This document shows, in pieces, positions 11,527-22,191 of a stretch of 64,000 nt of DNA. The notes under the pieces are model-generated. The model made no database searches. It was given only the letters and a program-made list of their open reading frames with translations, and had not been told where the DNA came from. The stretch covers positions 15,166,880 through 15,230,879 of the forward strand of contig CATQJL010000112.1 of the NCBI GenBank assembly GCA_958299035.1. Direction: 5' to 3'. This DNA comes from Cylicocyclus nassatus (Eukaryota > Nematoda > Chromadorea > Rhabditida > Strongylidae). How positions within the stretch are numbered: the first letter of the stretch is position 1; every line of letters starts with the position of its first letter. A program made the translations under genes and the position numbers.

Positions 11527-12547
11527 AGGTCGTTCCGAAAGTTCTTTCCGTTTTTTCAACCTATCATAAAAACACATGGGATGAAGGTATAGAAACGCTT
11601 CAAGCGCTATCCGACGCAATTTTTCTTCCTCTTTTCAACAGTCATATTCCTGTGCCGCTCGCTCTTGTGCTCAGTGAGATAATGACCGAAATTTCGAACC
11701 CGTGGTTTTTACCATGTCCAATTTTGGCAACTTTTCACTATCTTCTTTTTTGACTTTTGGAAAAGCTTTGATAGCAGTCGGATAGAGTAAACAAAATGCA
11801 ATTTTATGCAATTTTTCGGCATCTATAGCTAGCCTCAAAACATTTTTAGAATTATTTTTCTGATGCTATCAAACTCCACTTTTGGGAATGCCAAAAGCCA
11901 TAGAATATAAAACGGCGCACAACTAAGGTGTCATTCGATGCAGCTTTTTCTCCTCTTTCTGATGAGTGCTTTTTCTTCATAGTTTGTGGGGTCTCTGGCG
12001 ATAAAATTTCTATAATTCTTGATTTTGAACCCGCCTAAAGGTGTACATGTGAAATGCGAAATCTTATAATTCAAAGCGATAAACCCTCAGTTATATTGTA
12101 AAAATAGTGCACAATCATAAACGACTTTTGAAAGTTTCGAAAACCGAAGATTTGTTGATGTTCAGAGCGTTTGTGTGTTTTGTGACTTCGGAAAAGTGAA
12201 GAGTTCTGAAAAAGTTATTTAAAAAAATAATGAGAAGCCAGCTGAAATTGCCAAAAAATTGCATTGCATTGCACTTTGTTTACTCTATCCGACTGCTATT
12301 AAAGCATTTCCAAAAGTCAAAGAAGAAGATAGTGAAAAATTGCCAAAGTTGGACCTGGTAAAAACCATAGGTCCGAAATTTCGGCCATTATCTCACTGAC
12401 CACAAGAGCGAGCGACAGAGGAATATGACTGTTGAAAAGAGGAAGAAAAGCTGCGGCGGATAGCTTTTGAAGCGTTTCTCTACCTTCATTCCATGTGTTT
12501 TTATGATAGGTTGAAAAAACGGAAAGAACTTTCGGAACGACCTAATA
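11527..12547. mobile_element. Mariner-like fold-back element, right arm copy
   Basis: Mirror copy of 4807-5822, with the same TTAGGTCGTTCCGAAAGTTC ends and inverted arms. No transposase. Confidence 0.75.
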
Positions 12548-13230
12548 TATAAGTATATATGTCCGTGTTAAGTTTAAACCTAAAATTGAAAGAAACATTT
12601 GTCGTTGAAAATTGAATTTCTGCAAGGAAAAATCCTACGGTCCTCCAACTTGATCATTACGCAGTATATACATAGTATTACTCGAATATGTCTTTACTGT
12701 TTTTTTTTCATCGCATGGAAAGCGAAAAGAAGAGATCATCCCTCTCAGCCCCTCCCACATATGTCATTGTATACTACAAGCCTTACTAAGTACAATCTCA
12801 AAACTTCACCCTTGTATGTGCTTTTATGATTGAAAATACCAAAGTTTTATATGAAAGATCCGAAAAAAGCAGCAAAAATCATGGGGTAAGGTTGCCTTCC
12901 TTGGTAATTAGCTGCTCTTAATCATAGGTAACCCTGAAATCCCTTTCAAATCAAATCAAGTGCAACAGGCTTTCAATAATGTTACAACCATCTTAACGGC
13001 AACGGTTGGCGATCACAAGTATGTCCGACACCTGATAGCGATCGCATATATAAACAATGGTTGCTCATTCGTATAGCTACATATTTCAGGAAACAAAAGC
13101 CGTTCTGCTGATAGTGCATTCTCTGATGCTTCCTAATAGTCATTCTTTCATACTCGAAGCATCATAGCTTTTGTTTGAAATAAACCGGGAAACTCATTCG
13201 ACAGTTCAATCTTACATACAGGGTGTCCCT

Positions 13231-13730
13231 NNNNNNNNNNNNNNNNNNNNNNNNNNNNNNNNNNNNNNNNNNNNNNNNNNNNNNNNNNNNNNNNNNNNNN
13301 NNNNNNNNNNNNNNNNNNNNNNNNNNNNNNNNNNNNNNNNNNNNNNNNNNNNNNNNNNNNNNNNNNNNNNNNNNNNNNNNNNNNNNNNNNNNNNNNNNNN
13401 NNNNNNNNNNNNNNNNNNNNNNNNNNNNNNNNNNNNNNNNNNNNNNNNNNNNNNNNNNNNNNNNNNNNNNNNNNNNNNNNNNNNNNNNNNNNNNNNNNNN
13501 NNNNNNNNNNNNNNNNNNNNNNNNNNNNNNNNNNNNNNNNNNNNNNNNNNNNNNNNNNNNNNNNNNNNNNNNNNNNNNNNNNNNNNNNNNNNNNNNNNNN
13601 NNNNNNNNNNNNNNNNNNNNNNNNNNNNNNNNNNNNNNNNNNNNNNNNNNNNNNNNNNNNNNNNNNNNNNNNNNNNNNNNNNNNNNNNNNNNNNNNNNNN
13701 NNNNNNNNNNNNNNNNNNNNNNNNNNNNNN
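13231..13730. other. Assembly gap, 500 N
   Basis: Exactly 500 N, the same size as the second gap (57144-57643), so this is probably a placeholder length. The left flank is the CAGGGTGTCCCT end of a fold-back MITE in the palindrome arm. The right flank is a cDNA primer sequence. Open frames across it are meaningless. Confidence 1.
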
Positions 13731-13755
13731 AAGCAGTGGTATCAACGCAGAGTAC
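13731..13755 (+). other. SMART cDNA primer sequence left in the assembly
   Basis: AAGCAGTGGTATCAACGCAG followed by AGTAC, the constant part of the SMART cDNA synthesis and PCR primers. It starts at the first base after the N gap, so it is a contig-end adapter remnant and not genome sequence. Confidence 0.95.
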
Positions 13756-14040
13756 TAACACGTCCTCATGAATTTCGCTAATGTAAAAATCGCGTATTTC
13801 GTCGAAATTCCACCCTCATTGAGTTGAATATGGTGGTCGCGCGTTCTTCAGCTGCTCATTTGAATATCCAAGTACCTTCGTAGCTTGAGCTCAGATCTAC
13901 CTAATTTCCAAATCCAGTACATTAAGACCATTAAACAATGTAAACAGATTTGATCAGTATGTCATACAACCACTGAGGGTGGAATTTCGACGAAATACGC
14001 GATTTTTACATTTCGAGCGAAATTCATGAGGACGTGTTTT
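13756..14040. mobile_element. Short fold-back MITE, left end cut by adapter
   Basis: The first and last 65 bp or so are inverted copies: ACACGTCCTCATGAATTTCG on the left and CGAAATTCATGAGGACGTGT on the right. They extend inward through GCGTATTTCGTCGAAATTCC and its complement. The middle of about 130 bp is unrelated. The left terminus lies next to the adapter, so its exact end cannot be seen. Confidence 0.75.
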
Positions 14041-15894
14041 CGTAGGCTCGTAACTCGGCGAATTTTATAGACTGGAGCCTGAGCATGCACCTTTTGATAG
14101 CACAGTTCCCAGTGATTTTGACTTAAAAAAGCAAGCAGGCAAGTTTTCTGACAAATTCGCGAAAAGTGCAGGCAAATCTACGAACTTCCGTGACTCAGTT
14201 ACAGTCACCTCACATTATCTCTACAAAAAGACCCTGTCTTCTTCAAAGACCACTATTTTCGTAAACAGCGTGTTCGAAAACCTCTTTGGGCGAAGTTTCT
14301 CTACAATCCAAGGTCATCGACATTTTGACCAAAACCCATCGGCGAGCTTCAGGGCGTAGAACGAGGAAAAATCAAATCACCCAAATTTCTTTGAAAACTT
14401 GGTCATAGAGGTTATCTGACCTGCTGATTACGAAAATCACATCTGCTTAGCAGTAGAGCTCCTCATTTTAGGGTCACTGTGGGCAAAATTTGGGACAACA
14501 CGATTTTCCAGAATTCACCAGCTCTTTTATCTTTTTTCAAGAAGATTCTCCGGCTGCTTCTTAGCGCTCGATAATCTGCGGAAGCAGCACAATCCAAAAG
14601 TGCTTAACAGAGTCTTTTACGTTTGATGTGCGCTGCGTTGCGACCTTATGAATATACGCGCGCAGAAAATTTTGAAAAAATTGAAAACGGAATTTCAAGG
14701 ACATGCTGTATACAGTAAGATTCGACTTGACAAGATGAACACAAATCTGCTTTCTGATTTCGAAAATGTTCATTCTAAAGAAAGTTACGGCTAGTAGAAT
14801 TTGGAACAGCTCAATTTTTCCAGAGTTTATCAGCTCTTCTATCTCTTTTGAAAGAGAATCTTCGGCTGCTGTTTAGCGCACGATAATCTAGTGAAAGAGT
14901 ACTATCGAACGGTGCCCATGGCAGTCTCCTATGTGTGATGCTTGTTGCGTTACACCCATGCGAAGAGGCGTCGGCATGCAAATTCAAGATTATTGAAAAC
15001 AAGATATTGGAGACAACCTGTATATCAGAAGATTCGCCTTGACGAGCTGAATACAACATTGTTTTCGGATTTTGAATATACTCATTCGGAAAGAAGTTAT
15101 GGCCCTGCGTAATTTGCGTGATTCTCATGAATTTCGGGGAATTTCCGGAAATTTTGCATGTTCTGTGAGTGGTTTTGTACTATAAGAGATAGAGCGATAA
15201 AAACTCACACAGCGTTTTCTAAAGTACATTTCTTATTGTATATCAAAAATGATCCAATTTTGTGTCGTCAGTGATAAATGATAAAATGATGATATCAATG
15301 ACAACGACAGATAAGAATGGCTTAAATTCATGCGGTCGATTTCCACGTTCATCTTCCATATAGGTGCAGAATTTCAGCCCAGGCTTCGGCGTGAAGCGAG
15401 TTGAAGCAAAAATGCCATTCTAGGTAAGAATTGGCAGCAATGGCATGTGCCGATGAAAAATCGATCGATTGCTGCAGGAGGGATCTACCAATTGCACCAA
15501 GCAATAGAACTAGAAAAGCCTGTAGATCACTTATAATGAGAGAAAGAGCGATAGAAATTCACACAGCTTTTCCTACAGTACTTTCCTTACCATATGCAAA
15601 AAATGATCCAAAAATGTGATATTATCAGTGATAAATGATAAAATGCTTATATCAGTGATAAGGGTAAATAAAAACTGCCCAATTTTTCGCGATAGTTTTC
15701 GATAATGAAAACTTCGTACCAGAACCTGCTATTCGTGATTTACGCTGTGATAAATGTTCACAAAAGCCTTAACATAGAGAACAACAAGGTATCGTTGTAA
15801 GTCTACCCCCTCACCACGAATTACGGATATACTGTATATCAAACGATTCGTCTCATCAAGCTGAAGCCAAATCTACACGCAGATTGCAAATAAA
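14041..15894. repeat. Old tandem repeats of about 310 and 355 bp
   Basis: Diverged direct repeats. One unit pairs 14519-14790 with 14830-15105 (CAGCTCTTNTATC, CGGCTGCT, GCGTTGC and GAAAGAAGTTA landmarks about 311 bp apart). Another pairs 15195-15298 with 15550-15655 (CACACAGC, AATGATCCAA, GTGATAAATGATAAAATG, about 355 bp apart). A further GAAGTTAT unit at 15835-15915 runs into the start of the retroelement frame. No gene seen. Confidence 0.6.
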
Positions 15895-17475
15895 GTGGAT
15901 TTAAAAGAAGTTATAGCTAAATCCCGCAAGTCCCGCAAATCCCGCGAATCCCGCAAATCCCGTGCAGTCGCGAATCCCGCAAACATCGCGAATCCCGAAA
16001 ATACCGCGAATCCCGGAAATCCCGTAATTTTGGACAAATTCCACGGTCACAACTGTACAATGCCTGCAGAAGAGCGACGCGAAGATTACCTCATGTACAC
16101 CGGCCGAGTGAACGAATTGTGCGAAAAGGCGAAGATCCACGACCTGGACAGTGATGGAATCAAATGCTTGCTATGGATGTTTGGCCTGAAGAGCCAAAAG
16201 GAAGCTGAAATCAGGCAGCGACTCATCGCCGTGCTGGACAAGGAGTACAATGCTGGACGAAAGATGTCGCTACAGGAACTGTATCTGGAGTGCGAAAACT
16301 TCCTTAGTGTCAAGAAGGATAGTGAGACTGTGGCTGGTTGCACGAAGATTGTCGAAGCAACAAGCAAGGAAGAACCCGAGAAGCTGGAATGCTGGAACTG
16401 TGGGAAAGCTCACTTTGCCAGGGAATGCAAAGCGAAGCTGTGGTATTGCAAGAAGTGCACGAAGACAGGCCACAAGGAGAAGTATTGCCAACAAATGGCG
16501 AAGAGAAAGGAAATTGTTCAGCAAGATTCGAAACGAAGAATCCACGGAAACAGCGACACCAGTACAAACAGAAGTTGGACGAAACCAAGACGTCATGTGC
16601 ACAGCGTAGCGAAGATTGCAAATGCGATGGTGAATGTCAACTCGATCCGCGTGTATATCGAAGCAAAAGTGAATATTTATCCAGTCAGTTTCCTGTTAGA
16701 TACTGGATCGGACATCACATCGTTGAACGAATCAATTTGGAGAAGCATGGGTTCTCTTCGACTGGAGAACACGAACGTGATCGTCAAGAATGCCAGTGGA
16801 GTCTACATGAAGGTTTATGGAAAGCTATGGTACGACCATGAGATCAAAGGTTCTAGGAGCGAAGGCTACGCATATGTGACGCCCCACAACTCATTGCTAG
16901 GACTGAAATGGAATCAGAAAAATGAAGAAATGTCGTATCACTTGAGCAGGACGGCTGCTGAAGTAAAGTTGGGACAATACGATGCTATCGGTCAGAAGCT
17001 GAAAGAAGCTTACCCGGAGGTCTGCAAAGAAGGATTGGGATTGTGCACGAAGGAGAAAGCACACATGAAAGTTGACGAGGACGTTCGCTCAGTGTTCAAG
17101 CCTTGCAGGCCTGTCCCCCATGCCGCACTCGAAGCCGTCGAAAAGGAGCTTGACAGGCTATTGGAACTGAAGGTCATAAGTCCAGTGATACATAGCGATT
17201 GGGCAGCTCCCATCGTATGCGTCAGGAAGGCGAATGGAAAACTGAGAGTGTGTGCTGATTTCTCAACTGGACTCAACAAAGCGCTGGAGTCATATGATTA
17301 CCCGTTGCCATTGCCGGAGGATATATTCGCGTCTCTCAATGGAGGCACGGTGTTTTCGCAGATAGATCTGTCGGACGCCTATCTGCAGCTTGAGTTGTCA
17401 GACGAAGCGAAGAAATTGGTCGTGATAAACACGCATAGAGATCGTGCCAGTACAATAGACTGCCTTTTGGCATAA
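15895..17475 (+). pseudogene. gypsy gag-protease-RT fragment, 526 codons
   Basis: Residues 1-45 are low complexity and come from a 9 bp repeat (15919-16028, AATCCCGCG-like). Gag-like sequence follows, then two CCHC zinc knuckles at about 166-178 (CWNCGKAHFAREC) and 185-198 (CKKCTKTGHKEKYC). An aspartic protease has its active-site motif at about 267-273 (LLDTGSD). The N-terminal half of reverse transcriptase includes YPLPLPEDIFASL and FSQIDLSDAYLQL, the latter with the first catalytic Asp. The frame is lost shortly after that, before the palm YxDD motif. The start codon lies in repeat sequence, so the true gag start is probably missing. Confidence 0.85.
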
Positions 17476-17504
17476 AGACGGCACCAGGAATCTTCCAACA
17501 GATA

Positions 17505-17852
17505 ATGAACAAGATGGTGAGCGGATTGCGAGGGGTAGCAACTTACTTAAAGGACATCTTGGTTTGTGCAAGAACCGAAGAAGAACACATGGAGAATCTA
17601 CTTGCTGTTTTTGCAAGGATAGCCGAATATAAATTCAGGATTCGGTTAGAGAAGTGTCGTTTGGCTAAGCCAGAGATACGATATCTCGGCTTCATAGTAG
17701 ATCGAAATGGCCGAAGACCGAACTTAGCGAAGATCGAAGCGATCAAGAATATGGATGAGCCGAAGAATGTTAGTCAACTGAAGGCTTTTCTTTGCATGAT
17801 AACGTATTATGCGGCATTCATGCCAAAGATCAAGGATGTTCGTGGACGTTAG
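17505..17852 (+). pseudogene. gypsy reverse transcriptase, C-terminal part
   Basis: Continues RT in another frame. The expected YxDD box appears as TYLKDILV, so one of the two catalytic aspartates is replaced by Lys. The thumb region follows (KCRLAKPEIRYLGFIVDRNG) and then the connection segment. A TAG at 17850-17852 ends the frame. Both the box change and the stop indicate loss of function. Confidence 0.8.
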
Positions 17853-17864
17853 ACATTAGATGCG

Positions 17865-18194
17865 ATGCTGAAGAAGGATTCGAAGTGGGAAAGGACTCGA
17901 ACACAACAAGAAGCATTCGAGAAGCTCAAGGATACATTGTCAAGTGAGCTGAATCTTGCTCACTATGATCCAAGACAGAAGATCGTCGTGGCTGCGGACG
18001 CCAGCGATTATGGAATTGAATGCGTGATATCGCACAGATATGCTGATGGATCCGAGAAGCCAATAGCACATGCATCGCGGTCTTTCACGAAAGCGGAGAA
18101 GAATTACTCGCAGATCGAGAAGGAAGCGCTAGGAATTGTCTTTGCAGTCAAGAAATTCCACAAGTCATATTTGGACGAAAGTTTCTACTACTAA
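17865..18194 (+). pseudogene. gypsy RNase H fragment
   Basis: Reads VAADASDYGIECVISHRY and SRSFTKAEKNYSQIEKEALG, the RNase H core of Ty3/gypsy elements. The frame ends at 18194, while the expected continuation (LTDHQPLLAIF) is found in a different frame just after it (about 18185-18240). Confidence 0.8.
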
Positions 18195-18384
18195 CGGACC
18201 ATCAACCACTGTTAGCCATCTTCGGTGATAAAAAGGGAGTTCCAGTCTACTCCGCGAGCCGACACATGAGATGGGCTACAATTCTACTTGGATATGACTT
18301 CAAAATAGAATATGTCAAAACTACGAAGTCGGACAAGCCGATGCTTTGTCACGGTTGGTAAAGAAGAATCAGTATTTCAAAAAA

Positions 18385-18608
18385 GACGTCGTAATAGCTG
18401 CCGTTGAAAACGACGTAAACTACATGTTGAAGAACTGCATAAGGAAATTGCCAGTGACGGCATCAGATGTGCAATCCTACACGAAGAAGGATCCAAGACG
18501 TCGTAATAGCTGCCGTTGAAAACGACGTAAACTACATGTTGAAGAACTGCATAAGGAAATTGCCAGTGACGGCATCAGATGTGCAATCCTACACGAAGAA
18601 GGATCCAA
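18385..18608 (+). repeat. 112 bp tandem duplication inside pol
   Basis: 18385-18496 and 18497-18608 are direct copies starting GACGTCGTAATAGCTGCCGT. As 112 is not a multiple of three, the duplication itself shifts the reading frame. The two copies look identical over their whole length, so the event is recent relative to other damage or was copied by the assembly. Confidence 0.85.
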
Positions 18609-19018
18609 AGCTAAAAAGAGTTATGACCTACGTGAAGAAAGGAGAGTGGCCAGACGTAAATAGAGAATTGGCACATTTTCGAAACCGAAGAGTGACATTG
18701 TCAATCGTGGTGCAATGTCAGATGTCAGCCGAAAGGGTTGTGATACCCAAGGAGCTTCGAAGAAATGCTCTAAAGGAACTGCGTAGTGGTCATACGGGGA
18801 TAGTAAGAATGAAGAAACTAGCTCGAAGTTACGTCTACTGGCCGAATATTGACAAAGATTGCGAAGACTTGGTACGAAGATGTACGAAATGTCAAGAATT
18901 AGCCAAAAATCCGACGAAAGTCCCATTAGAAGCATGGCCGTTTGCGAGTCGAGTGTGGCAGAGGATACACATGGACTTCGCTAGACCTGTGCAAGGAGTT
19001 TTCTACTTGTCTTTGTAG
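18467..19018 (+). pseudogene. gypsy integrase, zinc-finger and start of core
   Basis: Contains the integrase HHCC zinc domain (HTGIVRMKKLARSYVYWPNI followed by CTKCQ) and the first catalytic Asp region (HMDFARPVQGVFYLSL), after which the frame is lost. The N-terminal residues come from the 112 bp duplication. Confidence 0.8.
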
Positions 19019-19161
19019 ATGCCTACAGCAAATGGCCTGAAATGATCGAGATGAGCAATATCTCGGCTTCGAAAACGGTGAAGGCTTTGAAGAATTTTTT
19101 TGCGAGATATGGATTACCGCAAAGAATAGTGAGCGACAACGGTACTTAGTTCACGTCGGAC

Positions 19162-19806
19162 TTGTTTAAGAAGATGTGTGACGAAGGTGGAATCACACAC
19201 ATAAGGACTGTTCCGTACCACCCTCAATCGAATGGACAGGCGGAGCGTTTCGTTGATACGCTGAAATGCGGGATCAAGAAACTAGAGAGGGAGGAGAGGC
19301 CAACAGAAGAGACTATAAATGTGGTGTTACAAGCGTATACGACAACACCAACCACAAACTTGAACGACAAGACACCAGCAGAATTGTTTTTCGGCAGAAA
19401 CTTGCGTACAAGGCTAAGCCTGTTACTACCAATGTCAGAAGATGCCGAAGACTCACTCGCACGAAGAAGAAGAGAACGCATGGAAGAACAATTTGGCAAG
19501 AAGCATGGAGTCGTTCGCAAACACTTCGAAGTTGGCGAACAGCTCGCCGTTCAACAGCAACTCAAACAGCAATCCGAAGCTTTAAAGATTCTGTTAGATG
19601 TGCTGACAGAAAATGAAACTTTACAGAGGAATGGCAGTGCAGCTGACGAGAATTCAGAGCAAGCAATCGCAAGCGATGTGCCAGCACCCGTGGATTCAAC
19701 GACATCGACGTCGACATCAAGCCACGAGCCCTCCCCGCCACCGATAACGCTTCGGAGATCGAGCAGAACGAGAAGACCGGCACAACGGTTCCAACCTAGT
19801 CCATAG
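19162..19806 (+). pseudogene. gypsy integrase, C-terminal part
   Basis: Starts after an in-frame stop (19147-19149) that interrupts the SDNGT motif region. Visible are PYHPQSNGQAERFVDTL, containing the catalytic Glu, and TPAELFFGRNLRTRLSLL, then a charged and Ser/Thr/Pro-rich tail ending RRSSRTRRPAQRFQP. The tail resembles the low-complexity ends of gypsy Pol proteins. Confidence 0.8.
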
Positions 19807-19950
19807 TATGTTATAGTATGTTTGTTTCATTAGTTTTATAGTTGTCTAAATGACAGTGATATCTATGTATAGTCGATTTCTTAGCTGTTCATATTTGTAG
19901 TTCATGCTTTTGTTGTAGGCTAGTTTTGTTCTAAATACCCTACTGGGAGG

Positions 19951-20179
19951 TGTTGTGTTAGTGTTCGTGAATGATCAGCTGTTTTCCTCGCAGTGATCTG
20001 CCCTCTCGCATTCGATCTTAGCCTCAGAGTGCGCGGGAAATGAGCGCTATAAAAGGCGCTCACTCATAGCTTTAGTTAATTCTGCAATTCAGTTCAATTC
20101 AATTCTCATCATTCGCCTCATATTTATTCTTCTCTATTATTTCTCTAATAAACTTATTTGCTTCCTTCTGTGCCCTACA
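19951..20179 (+). mobile_element. 3' LTR of the gypsy element, about 229 bp
   Basis: Begins TGTTGTGTTAG right after a purine-rich tract (CTACTGGGAGG, 19940-19950) and probably ends CCCTACA. It contains a TATAAAAG box (20048-20055), a pyrimidine/CAGTTCAATTC start-site region and AATAAA (20147-20152), in promoter to poly(A) order. The right limit is chosen from the TG...CA rule because no second LTR is available for comparison. Confidence 0.6.
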
Positions 20180-20991
20180 GGACGAAGAATCGAAGTGTCC
20201 GCAGTCAAGGACACAACATCAACAAAAAAGCGTACCCTAACCGATATTAATTTATTTAGAGCCATGTTTACCGATCCATGTATACTCGGCGTATGGTTTT
20301 TCGGTTTTGGGCAGAAATCTTGCATTTCAAATTTTTTTGATGTATGGCTTATATTAACAAGGTGTGATGACGCTGATGACGTCATTCCTACTGAAATGTG
20401 CCTTCTCAAGAGGAGCGAGCGCTGTTCATGACGCATGAGGAGGGAAAAGCTGACAAATCTTTTGCGCGGATACTCGAAATTTCAAAAAAGCGAAACGCCG
20501 TTTCCAATAAAATGGATACCGTTTTATAGAGCATTGAACGCTGATTTCAAATCTGTTTTCGTTACTTGCAGCTTCTGTAAGGCGAATTATAGAAATTTTT
20601 GATGTAAAATATCGGGGCTAGGGGACTACGTGTCGCCGGATGTGGGAGGATCCGGCACGGATATCTTACTAAAATGCACCTCCGTGCATGTGCATTTTGA
20701 CCACGGGGATCGCCCCCTTTCGGCGACATATAGTTTCTAACCTATGATCAGGGGTTTGGCTAATTTAAACAGGTATTGAGGTCTTTCGGCGCTTGGAAGA
20801 AGTAATTACTAGCATGAGTCTCTTGATTTTTATATATCAGTTGAAGAACTCATAAAGGCAAACGCATAGAGCGTCTTGGCAGTAATCATAGCCCCATATG
20901 AGCTCATAGACTACAGTTTAAAATGATTCAGCATTCCAGACAGTCAGTTTTATATACACACAGATAGCACACAGACATTCAGCTTTATATA
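20180..20991. other. Intergenic stretch with one structured element
   Basis: No gene recognised. It contains the structured block 20631-20728 (separate entry). The right end (20945-20990) is Helitron-like (CACAGACATTCAGCTTTATA), a decayed relative of the elements at 3201 and 22185. Confidence 0.5.
20631..20728. other. 98 bp structured block, possible ncRNA or tiny element
   Basis: TGTCGCCG (20631-20638) pairs perfectly with CGGCGACA (20721-20728). Inside are three more perfect stems: CCGGAT/ATCCGG (20636-20641 with 20650-20655), AAAATGCAC/GTGCATTTT (20671-20679 with 20690-20698) and GGGG/CCCC (20705-20708 with 20713-20716). Together they form a closing stem with three arms. The GC content is far above the surroundings. 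No match to tRNA, snRNA or spliced-leader features was recognised (no box A/B, no Sm site). It could be a small transposon relic. Confidence 0.4.
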
Positions 20992-21658
20992 CAGGGTATC
21001 CCAAAAAAATGTTAACACTGTTTGATCGTTAATAACTCCCTTGCTTTCACGTCTTTTGCCGAACCATTCTGTAGAGCGAGGTTCAACTTAGATTTATAGT
21101 ATGGAGCAAACCACCGTTCGCTCTTCATTACTGTAGGATTACGGTAAGAAATTCCAGCATGTGGAACCATTGTAAGACACGCCATCACACCAAATTTTTT
21201 CAAAAAATCTGAAAAATCGTGTTTAAGGTTTTCGCGCACTCTGATTCCATTACACAACTTTTTACGAGTGTTCTTAGCCTTTTTGATGGTGTAGTCACAA
21301 TTTTGACACATGTTGGAAAGTCAGTTATTACAGTTTACCTAGGATAACTTTGAAAAGAAGCATTGTAGTAAAGTGGAAATTTTCTATTCGAAGTTAGCGG
21401 CTTCCATTACCATAGTACAAAAGATTTTGGCTTGTTTGCTTGAGTTTCGAGGCAGAAAAAGACCTCTAACGGCCTGAAACCCTTGTCGAATTTCCTACCG
21501 TAATCCTACAGTCACGAAAAGCGAACGGTGGTTTGCTCCATACTATAAATCTAAGTTGAACCTTGCTCTACAGAATGGTGCCTCAAGCTCGACGAAAGAC
21601 ATGAAAGCAAGAGAGTTATTAACGATCAAACAGTGTTCACATTTATTGGGACACCCTA
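20992..21658. mobile_element. Fold-back MITE with CAGGGTATCCC ends
   Basis: The termini CAGGGTATCCCAAAAAAATG and ATTGGGACACCCTA are flanked by TA. The arms share ACACTGTTTGATCGTTAATA and its complement. Same family as 3455-4130 and 22192-22813. It is inserted in the AGCTTTATA tract of a decayed Helitron end, the same relative site as in the other two. Confidence 0.75.
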
Positions 21659-22184
21659 TATGTGTGTGTGTGAGTGTTCCAAATAAAACTCATTCCTGAA
21701 CCGATCCCGAAACTTTGCACACATGCACTTCGGGGCGGGGCAGTTTTAGGCCACTTTTCGTTATCGATCTACTAGATTTTATCAGTTACTTGGCGTTCCC
21801 GGTCCAGCCCGGCCATTGGTCACCTGCACTAACCCGCTCCCCCCTCTTATATGTTATGGATGACTTACCCTGGAAAATCCGCTTCGAAACCGCATCCTTG
21901 TGATACGTTGGTGAAAAGCTTTACCGCTTTCATTTACATGACTACGAAAGTGCTTGATTAAACATGATAAGCCTTTAATTTCTTAGAAAAACGTAAACAA
22001 ATCAATAAATCGATAGAGGGACACAACGAATCGCCGCAAAAGTATCCTATCTTTTGCGCAGGGTCGAACACAAATGTGCGCAAAGTTTCAGCTGAATCGG
22101 TTAAGCGGCACGCGTTTCTATAACGCACATAGAACGAAAACGAATACATGAATCTATATGAAAATATATGAATGAAATATATAT
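21659..22184. other. Decayed Helitron-family sequence and unassigned DNA
   Basis: 21660-21880 resembles the Helitron body (TGAACCGATC, CTTTGCACACATGCACTTCG, TTTTCGTTATCGATC) but has no clear ends. 21880-22184 shows nothing recognisable. Confidence 0.45.
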
Positions 22185-22191
22185 TCTTATA

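Larger units (their letters stand above)
4119..13230. repeat. Palindrome 1: 3.8 kb inverted arms, 1.5 kb spacer
   Basis: Left arm 4119-7925 is the reverse complement of right arm 9430-13230. Paired positions add up to 17349 at the outside and 17355 at the inside, and the differences noticed are in homopolymer runs (the G tract near 6187 and 11147, and a T run near 7054). All nested repeats are mirrored: fold-back 4807-5822/11527-12547 and hAT MITE 6160-6546/10808-11189. The right arm runs into the N gap, so the full arm length is unknown. The spacer 7926-9429 is not palindromic. It could be a recent inverted duplication or an assembly or amplification artefact. Confidence 0.9.
15895..20179 (+). 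mobile_element. Ty3/gypsy-type LTR retrotransposon, broken, 5' LTR not seen
   Basis: The domain order gag zinc knuckles, aspartic protease, reverse transcriptase, RNase H, integrase, then a 3' LTR is that of Ty3/gypsy elements (in nematodes the Cer group). The pol frame is broken at least four times: after 17475, at 17850, around 18195, and after 19015, with a stop at 19147-19149. No sequence like the 3' LTR is present upstream; instead the gag frame starts inside an old tandem repeat. The element is therefore 5'-truncated or rearranged and cannot move on its own. Confidence 0.85.

Noticed and set aside
13162..13771. Long open frames of about 180-200 codons on both strands
   Set aside because: They consist of unknown residues across the N gap.
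19951..20179. Solo LTR interpretation
   Set aside because: The purine tract and integrase end directly upstream show it is the 3' LTR of the adjacent element.
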